The notes beneath the pieces are model-generated. The model did not search any database and was not told the DNA's origin. It worked only from the letters and a program-made list of their open reading frames with translations. From assembly GCF_001894805.1 (NCBI RefSeq), contig NZ_BCWX01000002.1, positions 620,001 to 684,000 on the forward strand: a stretch of 64,000 bases of DNA, given 5' to 3'. The stretch comes from Rhodococcus globerulus NBRC 14531 (GTDB lineage Bacteria; Actinomycetota; Actinomycetes; Mycobacteriales; Mycobacteriaceae). The translations under genes and the position numbers were made by a program. Of this stretch, positions 36,896 to 48,021 are shown piece by piece; position 1 is the stretch's first letter, and each line of letters starts with the position of its first letter.

Positions 36896-37663
36896 ATGGT
36901 CGGTCGGGGATCGGGCAGGTCGAGGCTCGCAGGCGTCGTGGCTGTGGTTGCTGCGCTCGGATTGTTATCGGGGTGTTCCTCGTCGATTTCCGGGGAAGCT
37001 CAGCCGGATGCCGGCGGACAGACACCCGCCGTAGCGGGGTCGAGCGCTCCCAGTGCGGCAGGGTCGACGCCACCAAGCACAACGGCTTCATCCAAGGCTG
37101 CGCCGCTAGCGGACCTGTTGCTGACTCCTGCAGAGTTTCCGCCGCCATTCGACGCGGTAGTACTTCCCGCGCAAGCTGTTCCGATGGCCGCGCCGGATCT
37201 GGTGGGTGTTCCGCGCGGAGCAACCGTCGACCCCGCAGACTGCGCCCCACCCGAACAGGACTACGGGCCGACGGGCACCGTCATGGCTGTTGGCACCGAC
37301 AATGCGAGTAGGTCGACAATCTCGGTGGAGCTCACTCGGAGTGACACCAGCCTGACCTCGTTGGAAGCGCAGACCGAAGACTGCACCTCGATGAAGGTGA
37401 CCGCAAACGGAGTGACGTCGACGGTCACGACGGTCATTTTGCCGCCTTCGCCGATCAATGCCGATCAGACGTTGTCGTTGCGGCGGACGGTATCCACACC
37501 ATCCTCGGCCACCGGGGACCAAACGATGTTGACGCTGATGGCCCAGGTCGGTGATGTGCGCATTGCTGCCACGCTGATGACATTCGGTGCAACCGAGCCG
37601 TCCACCGCGCCGCTGGACGAGGCTTTCACCGCCGCTGTTCAGAAGGTTCGCGCGGGCAGCTGA
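36896..37663 (+). CDS. Exported lipoprotein, unknown function
   Basis: A lipoprotein of 255 residues: signal helix LAGVVAVVAALG and lipobox LLSGC with Cys27 as the lipidated residue. A Ser/Thr/Pro/Ala linker (about 30-75) precedes a domain with DCAPPEQDYGP and a second cysteine in TEDCTSMKV, likely forming a disulfide. It resembles mycobacterial cell-wall lipoproteins with sensor-like domains but no family is certain. ATG 36896 is eight bases from GGAGG; the open frame reaching back to 36389 runs through the repeat and palindrome and is not believed. Confidence 0.8.
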   Translation: MVGRGSGRSRLAGVVAVVAALGLLSGCSSSISGEAQPDAGGQTPAVAGSSAPSAAGSTPPSTTASSKAAPLADLLLTPAEFPPPFDAVVLPAQAVPMAAPDLVGVPRGATVDPADCAPPEQDYGPTGTVMAVGTDNASRSTISVELTRSDTSLTSLEAQTEDCTSMKVTANGVTSTVTTVILPPSPINADQTLSLRRTVSTPSSATGDQTMLTLMAQVGDVRIAATLMTFGATEPSTAPLDEAFTAAVQKVRAGS

Positions 37664-37675
37664 GAATCATGCACG

Positions 37676-37707
37676 AGGCACCGACACTCATCACGTAGTC
37701 GGTGCCT
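37676..37707 (+). terminator. Hairpin after the lipoprotein gene
   Basis: AGGCACCGAC (37676-37685) pairs perfectly with GTCGGTGCCT (37698-37707). It starts 12 bases after the stop codon. There is no T-tract. Confidence 0.65.
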
Positions 37708-37819
37708 GTGTTCGTGATTCATCCACAACAAAATTGGTTCTGCACAGCTGAGCTTCATGAGCTTCGTTTTGCCAGGTCGAGCGCCGCGGGCTGGTGGTTG
37801 CTCTTGACATGGTCTACCC

Positions 37820-38941
37820 ATGACAACATCACCGTTTTCCCGGGAATTCGAATCCTCCGACGACCAGGCGCAGAGTTGGGCGTCGCGTGAGTCCGAACAC
37901 CTTTCGGAACCAGGCGAGCTGATCGCTGCGATCCCAGCGTTGATGGGGTTCAGCCCCGAAGATTCCGTCGTCGCGTTGTGCCTGATGGACACCACACCAA
38001 AAACACTCGGACCGATCATGAGGCACGACTACTTTCCGAACATCGGCTCCGAGCTCGCTCCGGCGATGCACTCGGCCCTCGAGCAATTTGTTCGAGTCTG
38101 TGCGACAGAAGGAACAGTCGCGGTGATCCTGGTAATGATCGGAGACCATCCGTTGGGGGAATTATTCGACATCGCAGCGGAATTCAACGACATGCTTACC
38201 GGCAACGGCGTCGAACTCGTCGATGTGTTCGCAGTACCGCTGATCGCGAGGGGTCGCGACTGGATGAGCATCCTCGCGCCGGATCGGCATGGGCGCCTGC
38301 CCGATCCCGGTTCGTCCTCTGTCGCGGCCGCCCAGGTCCTCGGCGGCCGTGTCATCCGAGCGTCGCGGAGCGAGTTGGTGCGCTCGGTTCGTGGGCAATC
38401 GAGTAACCACGCGACGATCGGGTCGTTGATCGACCGGGGGCGCGCGCAGATCGCGTCGGCGCGGTGCGAGGCGCACTGCTCGAACGATCCCTTCGCTCAG
38501 GTGCGCCGGGAGGTCGAGGAAGTTCTGGCGTTTGTCGAGCGGATGCGGCGCGGAGTATTTCCCGACGCCCGTGAATGTGCGCACCTGGCACTGGTGTTGT
38601 CGGACGTGCGCGTCCGGGACACTGTCATGGGTCTAGCGGCAACGGAGTACGCAGATTCCGCGGAAGCGTTGTGGATGATCTTGACGCACGAACTTCCGGT
38701 TCCCGAATGTTCTTATCCCGCTACACTTCTGGGATTCTTTGCCTATGCCCGCGGTGATGGCCCACTCGCCGGTATCGCGCTCGCATATGCACTGGAAGCG
38801 GACCCTGAATACAGTCTGGCCGGCTTGCTCGACAACTCGCTGCAGGCCGGCATGCGACCGGACGGAATTCGCAGGCTGGCGGGAGTCGGACTCGACCTCG
38901 CCCGGGACTTCGACGTGAGTGCGATGCCCGAGGCGAGGTGA
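37820..38941 (+). CDS. DUF4192 domain protein
   Basis: A protein of 373 residues. The family signature GELIAAIPALMGFSPEDSVVALCL is at about 33-56, followed by an alpha/beta domain and a helical C-terminus (FAYARGDGPLAGIALAYALEADP). DUF4192 is widespread in actinobacteria with no known function. It converges with galE, 31 bases apart. Confidence 0.85.
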   Translation: MTTSPFSREFESSDDQAQSWASRESEHLSEPGELIAAIPALMGFSPEDSVVALCLMDTTPKTLGPIMRHDYFPNIGSELAPAMHSALEQFVRVCATEGTVAVILVMIGDHPLGELFDIAAEFNDMLTGNGVELVDVFAVPLIARGRDWMSILAPDRHGRLPDPGSSSVAAAQVLGGRVIRASRSELVRSVRGQSSNHATIGSLIDRGRAQIASARCEAHCSNDPFAQVRREVEEVLAFVERMRRGVFPDARECAHLALVLSDVRVRDTVMGLAATEYADSAEALWMILTHELPVPECSYPATLLGFFAYARGDGPLAGIALAYALEADPEYSLAGLLDNSLQAGMRPDGIRRLAGVGLDLARDFDVSAMPEAR

Positions 38942-38972
38942 GTTGGACCTGGAGGACTTAAGCGTCGCAGAT

Positions 38973-39956
38973 CTACCGAGCGGAGTGCGATGCAGAACCG
39001 AGGTCTTGCAGGAACTGCCAAGCATCCGCGACGATCACGTCGAGATCGGTGCGCGTCGGGGTCCACCCGAGTTCGGCAATTGCCTTGTCGCTGGACGCGA
39101 TCAAGACGGCCGGGTCGCCGAGACGGCGTGGAGCGTCCTCGACATTGATCGGATGTCCGGTCACCCGAGCACACGAAGCAATGACCTCGCGGACGCTGAA
39201 TCCGGCACCGCTACCGAGGTTGTAGATGCGATGCTCGGACGGCGTGGACTTCTCCAAGGCGAGGAGATGAGCCTCGGCGAGATCGAGCACGTGGATGTAG
39301 TCCCGCACGGCAGTTCCGTCGGGCGTGGGCCAATCGGTGCCGAAGACCGAGATCTTGTCCCGCTGCCCGAGTGCAACCTGCAGCACCAACGGGATCAAAT
39401 GTGTTTCGACAACCCGGTTTTCACCGGCAGACTTGTAGGCACCGGCGACATTGAAGTAGCGCAAGCTGGTGGCGGCAAGACCGTGCGCGACGGAGTACGA
39501 CGTGATCGCGTGGTCGATGGCGAGCTTCGACGCTCCGTACGGATTGGTAGGCCGAGTCGGAGCAGTCTCCATGATCGGAGTCTGCTCCGGCTCGCCATAC
39601 GTCGCCGCAGTCGACGAGAACACCAACCTCGGAGTCCGAGAGGCGCGGATGGCCTCGAGGAGCGCGAGGGTTGTTACTACATTGCCCTGCCAGTACTTTT
39701 CGGGATGCAACACCGATTCGCCGACGAGTGACTGCGCGGCAAAATGCAGAACACCGTCGAAAATCGGGGAGTTGCCGAGGACCTTCGCCGCCGTCTTGGC
39801 TACATCACCTTCGATGAAGTCGGCGCCGGCTGGGACGGCGTCGGCATTTCCGGTGGAGAGGTCGTCGATCACAACGACCTCGTGTCCGCGTTCGAGTAGT
39901 ACTGTGCTGCAGACACTGCCGACGTAGCCGGCACCGCCGGTAACCAAAAGTTTCAT
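38973..39956 (-). CDS. galE: UDP-glucose 4-epimerase
   Basis: GalE interconverts UDP-glucose and UDP-galactose, the source of galactose for arabinogalactan in this group. The NAD-binding GGAGYVGS and the catalytic serine/Tyr-x-x-x-Lys set ([19 protein letters not shown]) are intact. The protein has 327 residues. It starts eight bases after the ideR stop, a pairing conserved from corynebacteria (dtxR-galE). Confidence 0.94.
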   Translation of the reverse strand: MKLLVTGGAGYVGSVCSTVLLERGHEVVVIDDLSTGNADAVPAGADFIEGDVAKTAAKVLGNSPIFDGVLHFAAQSLVGESVLHPEKYWQGNVVTTLALLEAIRASRTPRLVFSSTAATYGEPEQTPIMETAPTRPTNPYGASKLAIDHAITSYSVAHGLAATSLRYFNVAGAYKSAGENRVVETHLIPLVLQVALGQRDKISVFGTDWPTPDGTAVRDYIHVLDLAEAHLLALEKSTPSEHRIYNLGSGAGFSVREVIASCARVTGHPINVEDAPRRLGDPAVLIASSDKAIAELGWTPTRTDLDVIVADAWQFLQDLGSASHSAR

Positions 39957-39964
39957 GAAATTCC

Positions 39965-40651
39965 TCAGACCAGCTTTACCTGTACGGCGTGCGCCATTTC
40001 TTCTGCCAACTCCACACCGTCGTGGCCGGGCACGATGATCGTCACTGAACCCGGGCGGGTTTCGACGGTCACCCTGGCGTCCGGAACGACGCCGGCGTCT
40101 CGCAGTTGCGCGATCACATCGGGATCGGACTGCACGTGCTCGGCGAGCCTGCGCACAACCACAGCCGTCGGCTTGCCCGCCGGAACATCGGTGAGGCGCA
40201 TCAAGGTTTCGGCGGGATTGCTCGGCCCGTCCAGGCCCAATTGATCCAGCCCGGGAATCGGATTACCGTACGGCGACGTGGTCGGGTTGTTCAGAACGAC
40301 GACGAGTCGGCGCTCGACGTCCTCGCTCATCACATGCTCCCAGCGGCACGCCTCTGCATGCACGTCTTCCCACTTCAAGCCGATGATGTCCACCAACAGG
40401 CGTTCTGCCAAGCGGTGCTTGCGCATGACCGAAACGGCCAAGTCGCGGCCCTTGTCGGTGAGCTCCAGGTGTCGATCGCCGGCAACCATCAGCAATCCGT
40501 CGCGCTCCATGCGCGCAACGGTCTGGCTCACGGTGGGTCCGCTCTGCTCGAGCCGTTCGGCGATCCGCGCCCGGAGTGGGACAACGCCCTCTTCTTCCAA
40601 GTCGTAGATCGTCCGGAGATACATCTCCGTGGTGTCGACTAGATCCTTCAC
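39965..40651 (-). CDS. ideR: Iron-dependent repressor IdeR (DtxR family)
   Basis: IdeR with Fe2+ represses siderophore genes and activates iron storage. The helix-turn-helix ([22 protein letters not shown]), the metal-binding CRWEHVMS (Cys, Glu, His) and the SH3-like C-terminal domain are complete. I choose GTG 40651 (reading [20 protein letters not shown]), which has AAGGGG nine bases ahead and matches the family start; a TTG at 40669 would add six residues. No typical IdeR box is seen in this window, so its targets lie elsewhere. Confidence 0.95.
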   Translation of the reverse strand: MKDLVDTTEMYLRTIYDLEEEGVVPLRARIAERLEQSGPTVSQTVARMERDGLLMVAGDRHLELTDKGRDLAVSVMRKHRLAERLLVDIIGLKWEDVHAEACRWEHVMSEDVERRLVVVLNNPTTSPYGNPIPGLDQLGLDGPSNPAETLMRLTDVPAGKPTAVVVRRLAEHVQSDPDVIAQLRDAGVVPDARVTVETRPGSVTIIVPGHDGVELAEEMAHAVQVKLV

Positions 40652-40827
40652 ACTCAACCCCTTCGTCAACGGCCATTCTACCGTTCGGTTCCGGAAACTT
40701 GTGCCGCTCCATCAGCGGCGAGTCCGGCTGTTCGGCCGGTGGCGACATCCCTGGTGTGACGGCCTGGACACACTTTCGAGAACAGTGTGGTGCACGGCAC
40801 CAGTCGAACACGAAGTAGCGTGTTCCC

Positions 40828-42099
40828 ATGACCGCCTCGATCAGATCTGACGAGGACCCCACGATGCCTCGAGCGAATCGAGTTGTGGTGTGGAGTCCGG
40901 AGTACCTGAGTTATCGGTGGAGTAACGATCACCCGATGAATCCGACCCGCCTCGACCTGACGATGGAACTCTCGCGTGGCCTGGGACTGCTCGAGGGAAT
41001 CGAGTTCCTCGAGCCGACACCTGCCAGTGACTTCGACCTCCTCCGCATACACACGCCCGCCTACCTCGCCGCCGTCAAATCAGCGGGCCACTCAGCATCC
41101 AACGGTGTTACCGGTGCGGATGTTCCCCACGGTCTCGGGACCGAGGACAACCCGGTCTTTCCGCAGATGCACGAGGCGAGCGCAATTCTTGCCGGTGGTT
41201 CCCTGGCCGCTGCCAAGGAAATCGCGTCGGGGCGCACACGTCGGGCGGTCAGTATCGGCGGCGGAATGCACCACGCGATGGCGGACTGGGCCTCGGGATT
41301 CTGTGTCTACAACGACGCGGCTGTCGCAATCTCCTGGCTGCTCGACAACGGGTACGACCGCATCGCGTACATCGACGTCGACGCACATCACGGTGACGGC
41401 GTGCAGCACGCTTTTCTCGGCGACCCACGAGTCTTGACGGTGTCTCTGCATCAGCATCCGGCAACACTGTGGCCCAATACCGGTTGGTCCAGCGAAGTCG
41501 GGGACGGCGCGGCGGAGGGTACGGCTGTCAACATCCCGGTGTTGCCGGGAACCGTAGACGCATTGTGGCTGCGGGCATTTCACGCGGTGGTGCCCGGTGC
41601 GATCGCCGCGTTCCGGCCCCAGATCATCATCAGCCAGTGTGGTGTCGACTCGCATCGGGAAGACCCGCTCGCTGATCTGGCGTTGACCGTCGACGGTCAA
41701 CGAGCAGCGTTTATCGCGATGCGTGATCTTGCCGACCGCTACTCCGAAGGACGATGGCTGGCGGTCGGTGGTGGTGGGTACGGGTTGGTGCGGATCGTTC
41801 CGCGGGCGTGGACGCATCTCATCGCGGCAGCGCTTGATCGTGACATCGATGTGAACACGCCACTTCCGGACGGTTGGAAGGAAAAGACCGGGGCGATGGC
41901 ACCGGGCGTCGAACTTCCCGAGGTCATGGGGGACGGCGGCGACATCAACTTCTCGAAGTGGGACGGGCCGGGCGGTACGCCCGAAACCGGAGTGGCGTCG
42001 GTAGACAGAGCGCTCACCCGCATCGATTCCGCCATCATCGCGACGCGCCGCGCTGCGTTTCCCCTTCTCGGACTCGACCCGGAGGATCCCCGTGACTGA
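40828..42099 (+). CDS. acuC: AcuC-type lysine deacetylase
   Basis: A class I histone-deacetylase fold protein that removes acetyl groups from protein lysines, typically acetyl-CoA synthetase. The zinc site includes YIDVDAHHGDGVQHAF, and SIGGGMHHAM, QCGVDSHREDPL and GGGGYG are present. The 423 residues from ATG 40828 include 12 that may be extra; ATG 40864 (MPRANRVVVWSPEY) is the likelier start by family. Its end overlaps the next gene by eight bases, coupling it to a GNAT acetyltransferase. It is divergent from ideR. Confidence 0.88.
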   Translation: MTASIRSDEDPTMPRANRVVVWSPEYLSYRWSNDHPMNPTRLDLTMELSRGLGLLEGIEFLEPTPASDFDLLRIHTPAYLAAVKSAGHSASNGVTGADVPHGLGTEDNPVFPQMHEASAILAGGSLAAAKEIASGRTRRAVSIGGGMHHAMADWASGFCVYNDAAVAISWLLDNGYDRIAYIDVDAHHGDGVQHAFLGDPRVLTVSLHQHPATLWPNTGWSSEVGDGAAEGTAVNIPVLPGTVDALWLRAFHAVVPGAIAAFRPQIIISQCGVDSHREDPLADLALTVDGQRAAFIAMRDLADRYSEGRWLAVGGGGYGLVRIVPRAWTHLIAAALDRDIDVNTPLPDGWKEKTGAMAPGVELPEVMGDGGDINFSKWDGPGGTPETGVASVDRALTRIDSAIIATRRAAFPLLGLDPEDPRD

Positions 42100-44812
42100 A
42101 CAGTCCGACCCCAAGTCCGACCCTAAAAAATCCGACACCGAAGCCAAGACAGACGCTGCGGTCGACGCGGCACACAACTATCCGCACGAGTGGGTTGTCG
42201 ACGTGCTCGCCTCGGACGGCGGCGCGGTTGCCCTGCGGCCGATCGTCCCCGAGGACGCGGACAAGCTTGTCGAATTCCACGGCAAGCTCTCCGAGCGCAC
42301 GCGGTATCTGCGGTACTTCGGCCCTTACCCCACAATGTCAAAGCGCGACGTCACGAACTTCACGACGGTCGATCACCACAATCGGGTCGCGTTTGTCATG
42401 ATGCTGGGCGACGAGATCATCGCCGTCGGCCGGTACGAGCGTCTCCTCGACGTCGGTGACGGCAAGTCGGCGGAAGTGGCATTTGTTGTCGCCGACGCCC
42501 ATCAGGGTCGCGGCCTTGGCCCCATCCTGCTCGAGTACCTGGCAGCGGCAGCCGCGGAAAACGGGCTGACGATGTTCGTGGCGGAGGTCCTGTCCGAGAA
42601 CCGCAACATGGTCACCGTCTTCCGCGAGGCCGGATATCAGGTCAGTCGAACGTTCGACGGGGGAGTGCTGCGCCTGGAGTTCGCGATCGACCCCACAGAA
42701 GCCCTTGTCTCCGTGCGTAATTCCCGTGAGCGGGCGGCTGAGGCCAGGAGTATGGGAAACGTGCTCAGTCCGCGGTCCGTTGCCGTGATCGGAGCGTCGG
42801 CCGACCCGGCGAAGGTCGGCAACGCCGTACTGACCAACCTTCTGCGTGGCGGGTTCACAGGCCCTGTCTATCCGGTCAATGCCGAACATCGTTCCGTACA
42901 CGGAGTTCGGGCATACAAGACTGTTCGCGAGATTCCCGACGACGTCGATCTTGCGGTGGTTGCCGTCCCCGCCGAATCCATCAGTTCGGTTCTCGACGAC
43001 TGCCTCGACAAGGGTGTCAAGGCGCTGGTTGTCGTGTCGTCGGGTTTCAGCGACAGCGGCCCGGACGGTCGCGCATCGGAGCGGAAACTTGTCCATGCGG
43101 CCCGCGCGCACGGGATGCGTCTCATCGGGCCCAATGCGCTGGGCGTGGCAAACAACGATCCAGCGATTTCCCTGAACGCGACGCTGGCGCCGGTTCTTCC
43201 GGCGGCAGGCAACGTCGGGTTCTTCTGCCAGTCTGGTGCTTTGGGAATCGCGATCCTCGACGAGGCCGCGCGCAGTCGAATCGGGTTGTCGGCCTTCGTC
43301 TCTGCCGGTAACCGTGCCGATGTGTCCGGCAACGACCTTCTGCAGTACTGGGATTCGGATCAGTCCACCGAAGTGGTGCTCCTGTACTTGGAGAGCTTCG
43401 GTAACCCGCGAAAGTTCTCCCGGATCGCAAGGCGCGTGGCGCGTAAGAAGCCGATCGTGGCAGTCAAGAGCGGACGCCACGCAGTGCCACCCGTGCTGGC
43501 GGCCACCGGAGTCGAGATCGACGATTCCATTGTCCGCGCGCTGTTCGAGCAGGCCGGTGTCATCCAGGTCGGGTCGATCTCCCAATTGTTCGACTGCGCA
43601 CTGCTGTTCGGTTATCAACCGTTGCCGGCCGGCCCGCGTCTGGCAGTCATCGGTAACTCCACTGCTCTTGGTGTACTGGCCGCAGACGCAGCCCGTAGCG
43701 AAGGGCTCCAAGTCAGCGATCCGATCGACCTGGGCGCGCAGGCCAGTCCCGAGTTGTTTGCGTCAGCGGTGCGTGATGCCTTGGCGTCCTTCGACGTCGA
43801 CGCCGTCATCGCGGTCTTCGTTCCACCGGTCGCCATCCCGGTCGAACCCTTCGCGAAAGCGCTCAAGGATGCGGTAGCGGGATCGGACAAGCCCATTCTC
43901 ACGACGTTCCTGGCCGCGGAGGGAGTGCCGGAGGTGCTGACTGTCCGCGATGACGCCGGCAATCCGACTCGGGGATCGGTGCCGTCGTATCCGGGACCGG
44001 AGCGTGCGGCACTGGCGTTGGCGCGGGCCTGGCGATATGCCGAATGGCGAAGCAAGCCCGCGTCCAAGGTGGTGCGGCCAGCCGGCATCGACTCCGAGCG
44101 GGCTCGCCAGATGGTTGCCGCCTGGCTCGAAAACTCGCCCGGTCGTTGGCTTTCCGACTTCGAGGCATCGGAACTTCTGGCGTGCTACGGCGTCGACGTC
44201 GTCGAATTCCGCTCGGTCCTGAGCGAAGACGAAGCCGTAGAGGCAGCCGACGCACTCGGGTACCCCGTGGTGGTGAAGGCAACCGGCGAACTATGGCGCC
44301 ATCGCCCGGATCTTGGTGGTGTTCGCCTCGACCTTGTCGGGCCGGATTCGGTTCGACTCGCGTACAGCGACCTTGCTGCCGCGTCGGGGGAGCCGCTCCT
44401 GCACGTGCAGAAGATGGCGCCAAAGGGCATCGGGTGTGTTGTGGCCGTGCAGGACGACCCGTCGTTCGGTTCACTGATCTCGTTCGGCCTGGCCGGCGTG
44501 ATCTCGGATCTCCTCGGTGACCGGGCTTACCGAGTCCTGCCGCTGACCGAGGACGCCGCCACCGAATTGATCGACGCTCCCAAAGCCGCGCCGCTGCTCT
44601 CCGGCTACCGCAACGCCGTCCCCGTCAACAAGGGTGCGCTGGTGGATCTGGTGCAGCGGATCTCGACGTTGGCCGACGATATCCCCGAAGTTCGGGAGCT
44701 TGCCTGCGAGCCGGTACTGGCGTCCGCTGTCGGCGCCGAGATCACGGACGCCCGCGTGCGCATCGGACCGGAACCGAGCGCTGTGGATCTGGGACCCAGA
44801 CGACTGCGCTGA
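42092..44812 (+). CDS. Protein lysine acetyltransferase: GNAT fused to acyl-CoA synthetase-like domain
   Basis: The protein has 906 residues. An N-terminal GNAT domain (about 45-205; VALRPIVPEDADKLVEFH, VVADAHQGRGLGPILLEYL) precedes an NDP-forming acyl-CoA synthetase region (about 220-905). This order is known in Streptomyces PatA; enterobacterial PatZ has the reverse. The site that in active synthetases carries the phosphohistidine (SHTG) reads VLAATGVEI here, so the synthetase half is probably only regulatory, perhaps binding acetyl-CoA. It overlaps acuC by eight bases, making a writer-eraser operon. Start GTG 42092. Confidence 0.85.
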   Translation: MTEQSDPKSDPKKSDTEAKTDAAVDAAHNYPHEWVVDVLASDGGAVALRPIVPEDADKLVEFHGKLSERTRYLRYFGPYPTMSKRDVTNFTTVDHHNRVAFVMMLGDEIIAVGRYERLLDVGDGKSAEVAFVVADAHQGRGLGPILLEYLAAAAAENGLTMFVAEVLSENRNMVTVFREAGYQVSRTFDGGVLRLEFAIDPTEALVSVRNSRERAAEARSMGNVLSPRSVAVIGASADPAKVGNAVLTNLLRGGFTGPVYPVNAEHRSVHGVRAYKTVREIPDDVDLAVVAVPAESISSVLDDCLDKGVKALVVVSSGFSDSGPDGRASERKLVHAARAHGMRLIGPNALGVANNDPAISLNATLAPVLPAAGNVGFFCQSGALGIAILDEAARSRIGLSAFVSAGNRADVSGNDLLQYWDSDQSTEVVLLYLESFGNPRKFSRIARRVARKKPIVAVKSGRHAVPPVLAATGVEIDDSIVRALFEQAGVIQVGSISQLFDCALLFGYQPLPAGPRLAVIGNSTALGVLAADAARSEGLQVSDPIDLGAQASPELFASAVRDALASFDVDAVIAVFVPPVAIPVEPFAKALKDAVAGSDKPILTTFLAAEGVPEVLTVRDDAGNPTRGSVPSYPGPERAALALARAWRYAEWRSKPASKVVRPAGIDSERARQMVAAWLENSPGRWLSDFEASELLACYGVDVVEFRSVLSEDEAVEAADALGYPVVVKATGELWRHRPDLGGVRLDLVGPDSVRLAYSDLAAASGEPLLHVQKMAPKGIGCVVAVQDDPSFGSLISFGLAGVISDLLGDRAYRVLPLTEDAATELIDAPKAAPLLSGYRNAVPVNKGALVDLVQRISTLADDIPEVRELACEPVLASAVGAEITDARVRIGPEPSAVDLGPRRLR

Positions 44813-44849
44813 ACCCCCGCGTTCGACACCCAGCGTTCAATACGAAAAG

Positions 44850-44892
44850 CCGGCCACCGTACGTTCCCGATGGGAGAACATACGGTGGCCGG
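44850..44892 (-). terminator. Terminator after sigB
   Basis: A 12-bp stem (CCGGCCACCGTA at 44850-44861, complement at 44881-44892) is extended inwards by GTTC/GAAC. On the minus strand it is followed by CTTTTC, as for an intrinsic terminator of sigB; it also lies after the acetyltransferase on the plus strand. Confidence 0.85.
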
Positions 44893-44914
44893 TGAGTGTC
44901 ACACGGCGCCGCGA

Positions 44915-45886
<972 letters not shown>

Positions 45887-45922
45887 GACTTGCCTCCCTA
45901 TCGGCGGTCTCTCACAAGGTTC

Positions 45923-45950
45923 AACGCGTGAGAGTTCCGAGATAGTTCCC
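45923..45950 (-). promoter_or_regulatory. Candidate ECF-sigma promoter of sigB
   Basis: On the minus strand GGGAAC (45950-45945) and CGTT (45926-45923) are 18 bases apart, close to the GGAAC/GTT consensus of SigE/SigH-type stress factors, which drive sigB in mycobacteria and corynebacteria. The -10 lies about 37 bases before the ATG. An inverted repeat CTCTCAC/GTGAGAG (45909-45915, 45928-45934) overlaps it. Confidence 0.5.
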
Positions 45951-46049
45951 GCAGCGATTTCGTCGAAATTGCTCTGACCTGCTGTGTTCCCCGGGCAGTC
46001 CTGAGAAGTTGCTGAGAACCCGAAAATCTGCAACCCAATCGGAACTCGA

Positions 46050-47534
46050 CTACGTGACCGGCAACACCAATCCGTGACGTACGAGTGACACGAGCAGAGT
46101 GACGACGCCGGCACTGAGAACTTCGGGGTCTTCACCGTTTGCGGCGGCAAGAAGCTCGACCAATTCCTCGACCACAAGTCCGTCGGCCCGCAGGCCCGCC
46201 ATTAGTGCGGCACCGAGGTCGTCGATCTCATGCTGCCAGTGTGGTCCGTTGCCACGGTGAATCCGAGTGACAACCTGCTGCCACCCTTCTTCGCCGGGAA
46301 GATAGACGCGTTCGAGGGCGGTGTTCGGATCGACGACAAACCGCTCCTGCAGCACGTCGTGTTCACGCAGCCAGGCAACCCGGTCGAAGTACGCCAGCGC
46401 CTCGGGCCCGAGCGGGTCGGAGAAACCGTGCAGGAGATCTTCGGCCATCAAGTCCGTCGGCGAGTCCGTTCGGCGCAAGAAGACGAAGCCGAATCCCACA
46501 CCTTCCACGTGCGATTCCTCGAGATGATCCAGCCACGCATTGGCGCGTTCCTCGGTGGCGGGGTCCCGCGGGTCCTGGCCGCCGTCCTTGAGCCACGTCC
46601 CGACGTACAGCGCGGGATCCGCGACGTCACGCTGCACCACCCAGGCGTCGACACCGTGTGCCGGCAGCCACGACGCGATCCGCGATCGCCAGTCTTCGCC
46701 CTCGACATGGACCCACGACGCCAGCAGCGCTGCGGTGCCACCGGGATTCAGATAGTCGACGGACCGCGAGATCATCAGTTCGCTGGCCCCGTCGAGATCG
46801 AGACCGGAATCTCGATAGGTGTGGTGAACGCGGGCCTCGCCGACGACAAAGGGGGGATTGGCGACAACCTGGTCGAAGGTTCGTCCTTCGATCGGTTCGA
46901 ACCACGAACCCTGATGCAATTCGACGTCGAGGCCGTTGAGCGCCATAGTTGCTGCGGTGAGATCGATCGCGCGCTGATTGATGTCCGTCGCGGTGACGGA
47001 ATCAGCGTAGGTCTTGGCGTGCAGGGCTTGGATTCCGCAGCCGGTGCCCACATCGAGAACTGTTCCGACGCGAGACGTCGGTGTTGCCTGCAGCAACGAC
47101 AGTGAGGCGTGTCCAACACCGAGGACATGGTCGGCGGTCGTGGACTGCTTCGGCCGAATTCCACCGTCCAGATCCGAAATCACCCAATGATCGCCGGCTC
47201 CGACGTCGATGGGCCGCAGATCCACGGCGGCACGTACAGCGGAGCCGGCTGAATTTTCGAGCAGACCGGCTTCGATCGCATCGTCGACGGTCAGCGGCGC
47301 CAACGCGGCGGCGACGTCCTCGCGAGCACAGTCGTCGGCGAGAAGGAACAACCGGATGAGAACACCGATTTCTCCGTGCTCACGGCTCGCGCGTCGCACC
47401 GGAACCGGTTCACTGCGACCGAGCGCTGCGTGAACTTCCGGACCGAGCAGCTCGAGCAGGGTGTCGGTGTCGAACCGATTGCGCAGCAGAGCCGTGCGCA
47501 GCGCAGGGGTGATGGACAGGAGAGTTGTGCTCAC
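46050..47534 (-). CDS. Class I SAM-dependent methyltransferase, HemK/PrmC-like
   Basis: The protein has 494 residues. A helical N-terminal domain is followed by a Rossmann methyltransferase with [19 protein letters not shown] and the catalytic [12 protein letters not shown]; the NPPF motif indicates methylation of a glutamine amide or an exocyclic amine. The extra C-terminal region (about 170 residues) is peculiar to actinobacterial members. Substrate unknown. Its end lies about 160 bases before sigB on the same strand. Confidence 0.82.
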   Translation of the reverse strand: MSTTLLSITPALRTALLRNRFDTDTLLELLGPEVHAALGRSEPVPVRRASREHGEIGVLIRLFLLADDCAREDVAAALAPLTVDDAIEAGLLENSAGSAVRAAVDLRPIDVGAGDHWVISDLDGGIRPKQSTTADHVLGVGHASLSLLQATPTSRVGTVLDVGTGCGIQALHAKTYADSVTATDINQRAIDLTAATMALNGLDVELHQGSWFEPIEGRTFDQVVANPPFVVGEARVHHTYRDSGLDLDGASELMISRSVDYLNPGGTAALLASWVHVEGEDWRSRIASWLPAHGVDAWVVQRDVADPALYVGTWLKDGGQDPRDPATEERANAWLDHLEESHVEGVGFGFVFLRRTDSPTDLMAEDLLHGFSDPLGPEALAYFDRVAWLREHDVLQERFVVDPNTALERVYLPGEEGWQQVVTRIHRGNGPHWQHEIDDLGAALMAGLRADGLVVEELVELLAAANGEDPEVLSAGVVTLLVSLVRHGLVLPVT

Positions 47535-47576
47535 CCGGACATTCTCGCAGGCGACGAATTTCTACCAGGTGATGCG

Positions 47577-47936
47577 TCAGCTCTCGATGATGTGGTGCGG
47601 ACTCGACTCGATCTCGCCGGCGCCTCGGCGTCGGCCGTCGTAGCGACTCGGCTCGTCCTTCGTGCGCGGTGGTCGATCATTTGCGATGAGGACCGCGATC
47701 CACGGAAGTGGGATGGACGCACCGATAATCAGCATCGAGACCCAGCCGTTCTCCCAAATGCCATACGCGATGGCAGCCAGAATCAACGCGGGGAAACGGA
47801 AAGCCATGATCGTCATGTACTTCCGCACGCGCGCTTTGTGCTGCTCGTCGATGGACAGCTGTGCTTCGGTGATCAATACGGGATTGTCGGGTGTTCCGGC
47901 TTCGTCGGGGTGACCGAACGCGCCATTTCTTGCCAT
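47577..47936 (-). CDS. DUF3099 membrane protein
   Basis: The protein has 119 residues with two adjacent membrane helices (FPALILAAIAYGIWE; VSMLIIGASIPLPWIAVLI). The motif LITEAQLSIDEQHKARVRKYM before the first helix is characteristic of the family, and the charged tail is NDRPPRTKDEPSRYDG. Function unknown. ATG 47936 (MARNGAFGHPDEAG) chosen over the frame from 48083. Confidence 0.82.
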   Translation of the reverse strand: MARNGAFGHPDEAGTPDNPVLITEAQLSIDEQHKARVRKYMTIMAFRFPALILAAIAYGIWENGWVSMLIIGASIPLPWIAVLIANDRPPRTKDEPSRYDGRRRGAGEIESSPHHIIES

Positions 47937-48021
47937 AGCTCCACTGTTCCACTCTCGGCCGACAATTGCACACGCGGCCCGACGCTCGCACCGCTGCCGC
48001 GTAGACGGCATTATTGGAGGT

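Noticed and set aside
39965-40827. Search for an IdeR box or self-regulation near ideR and acuC
   Set aside because: No site close to TTAGGTTAGCCTAA was found.
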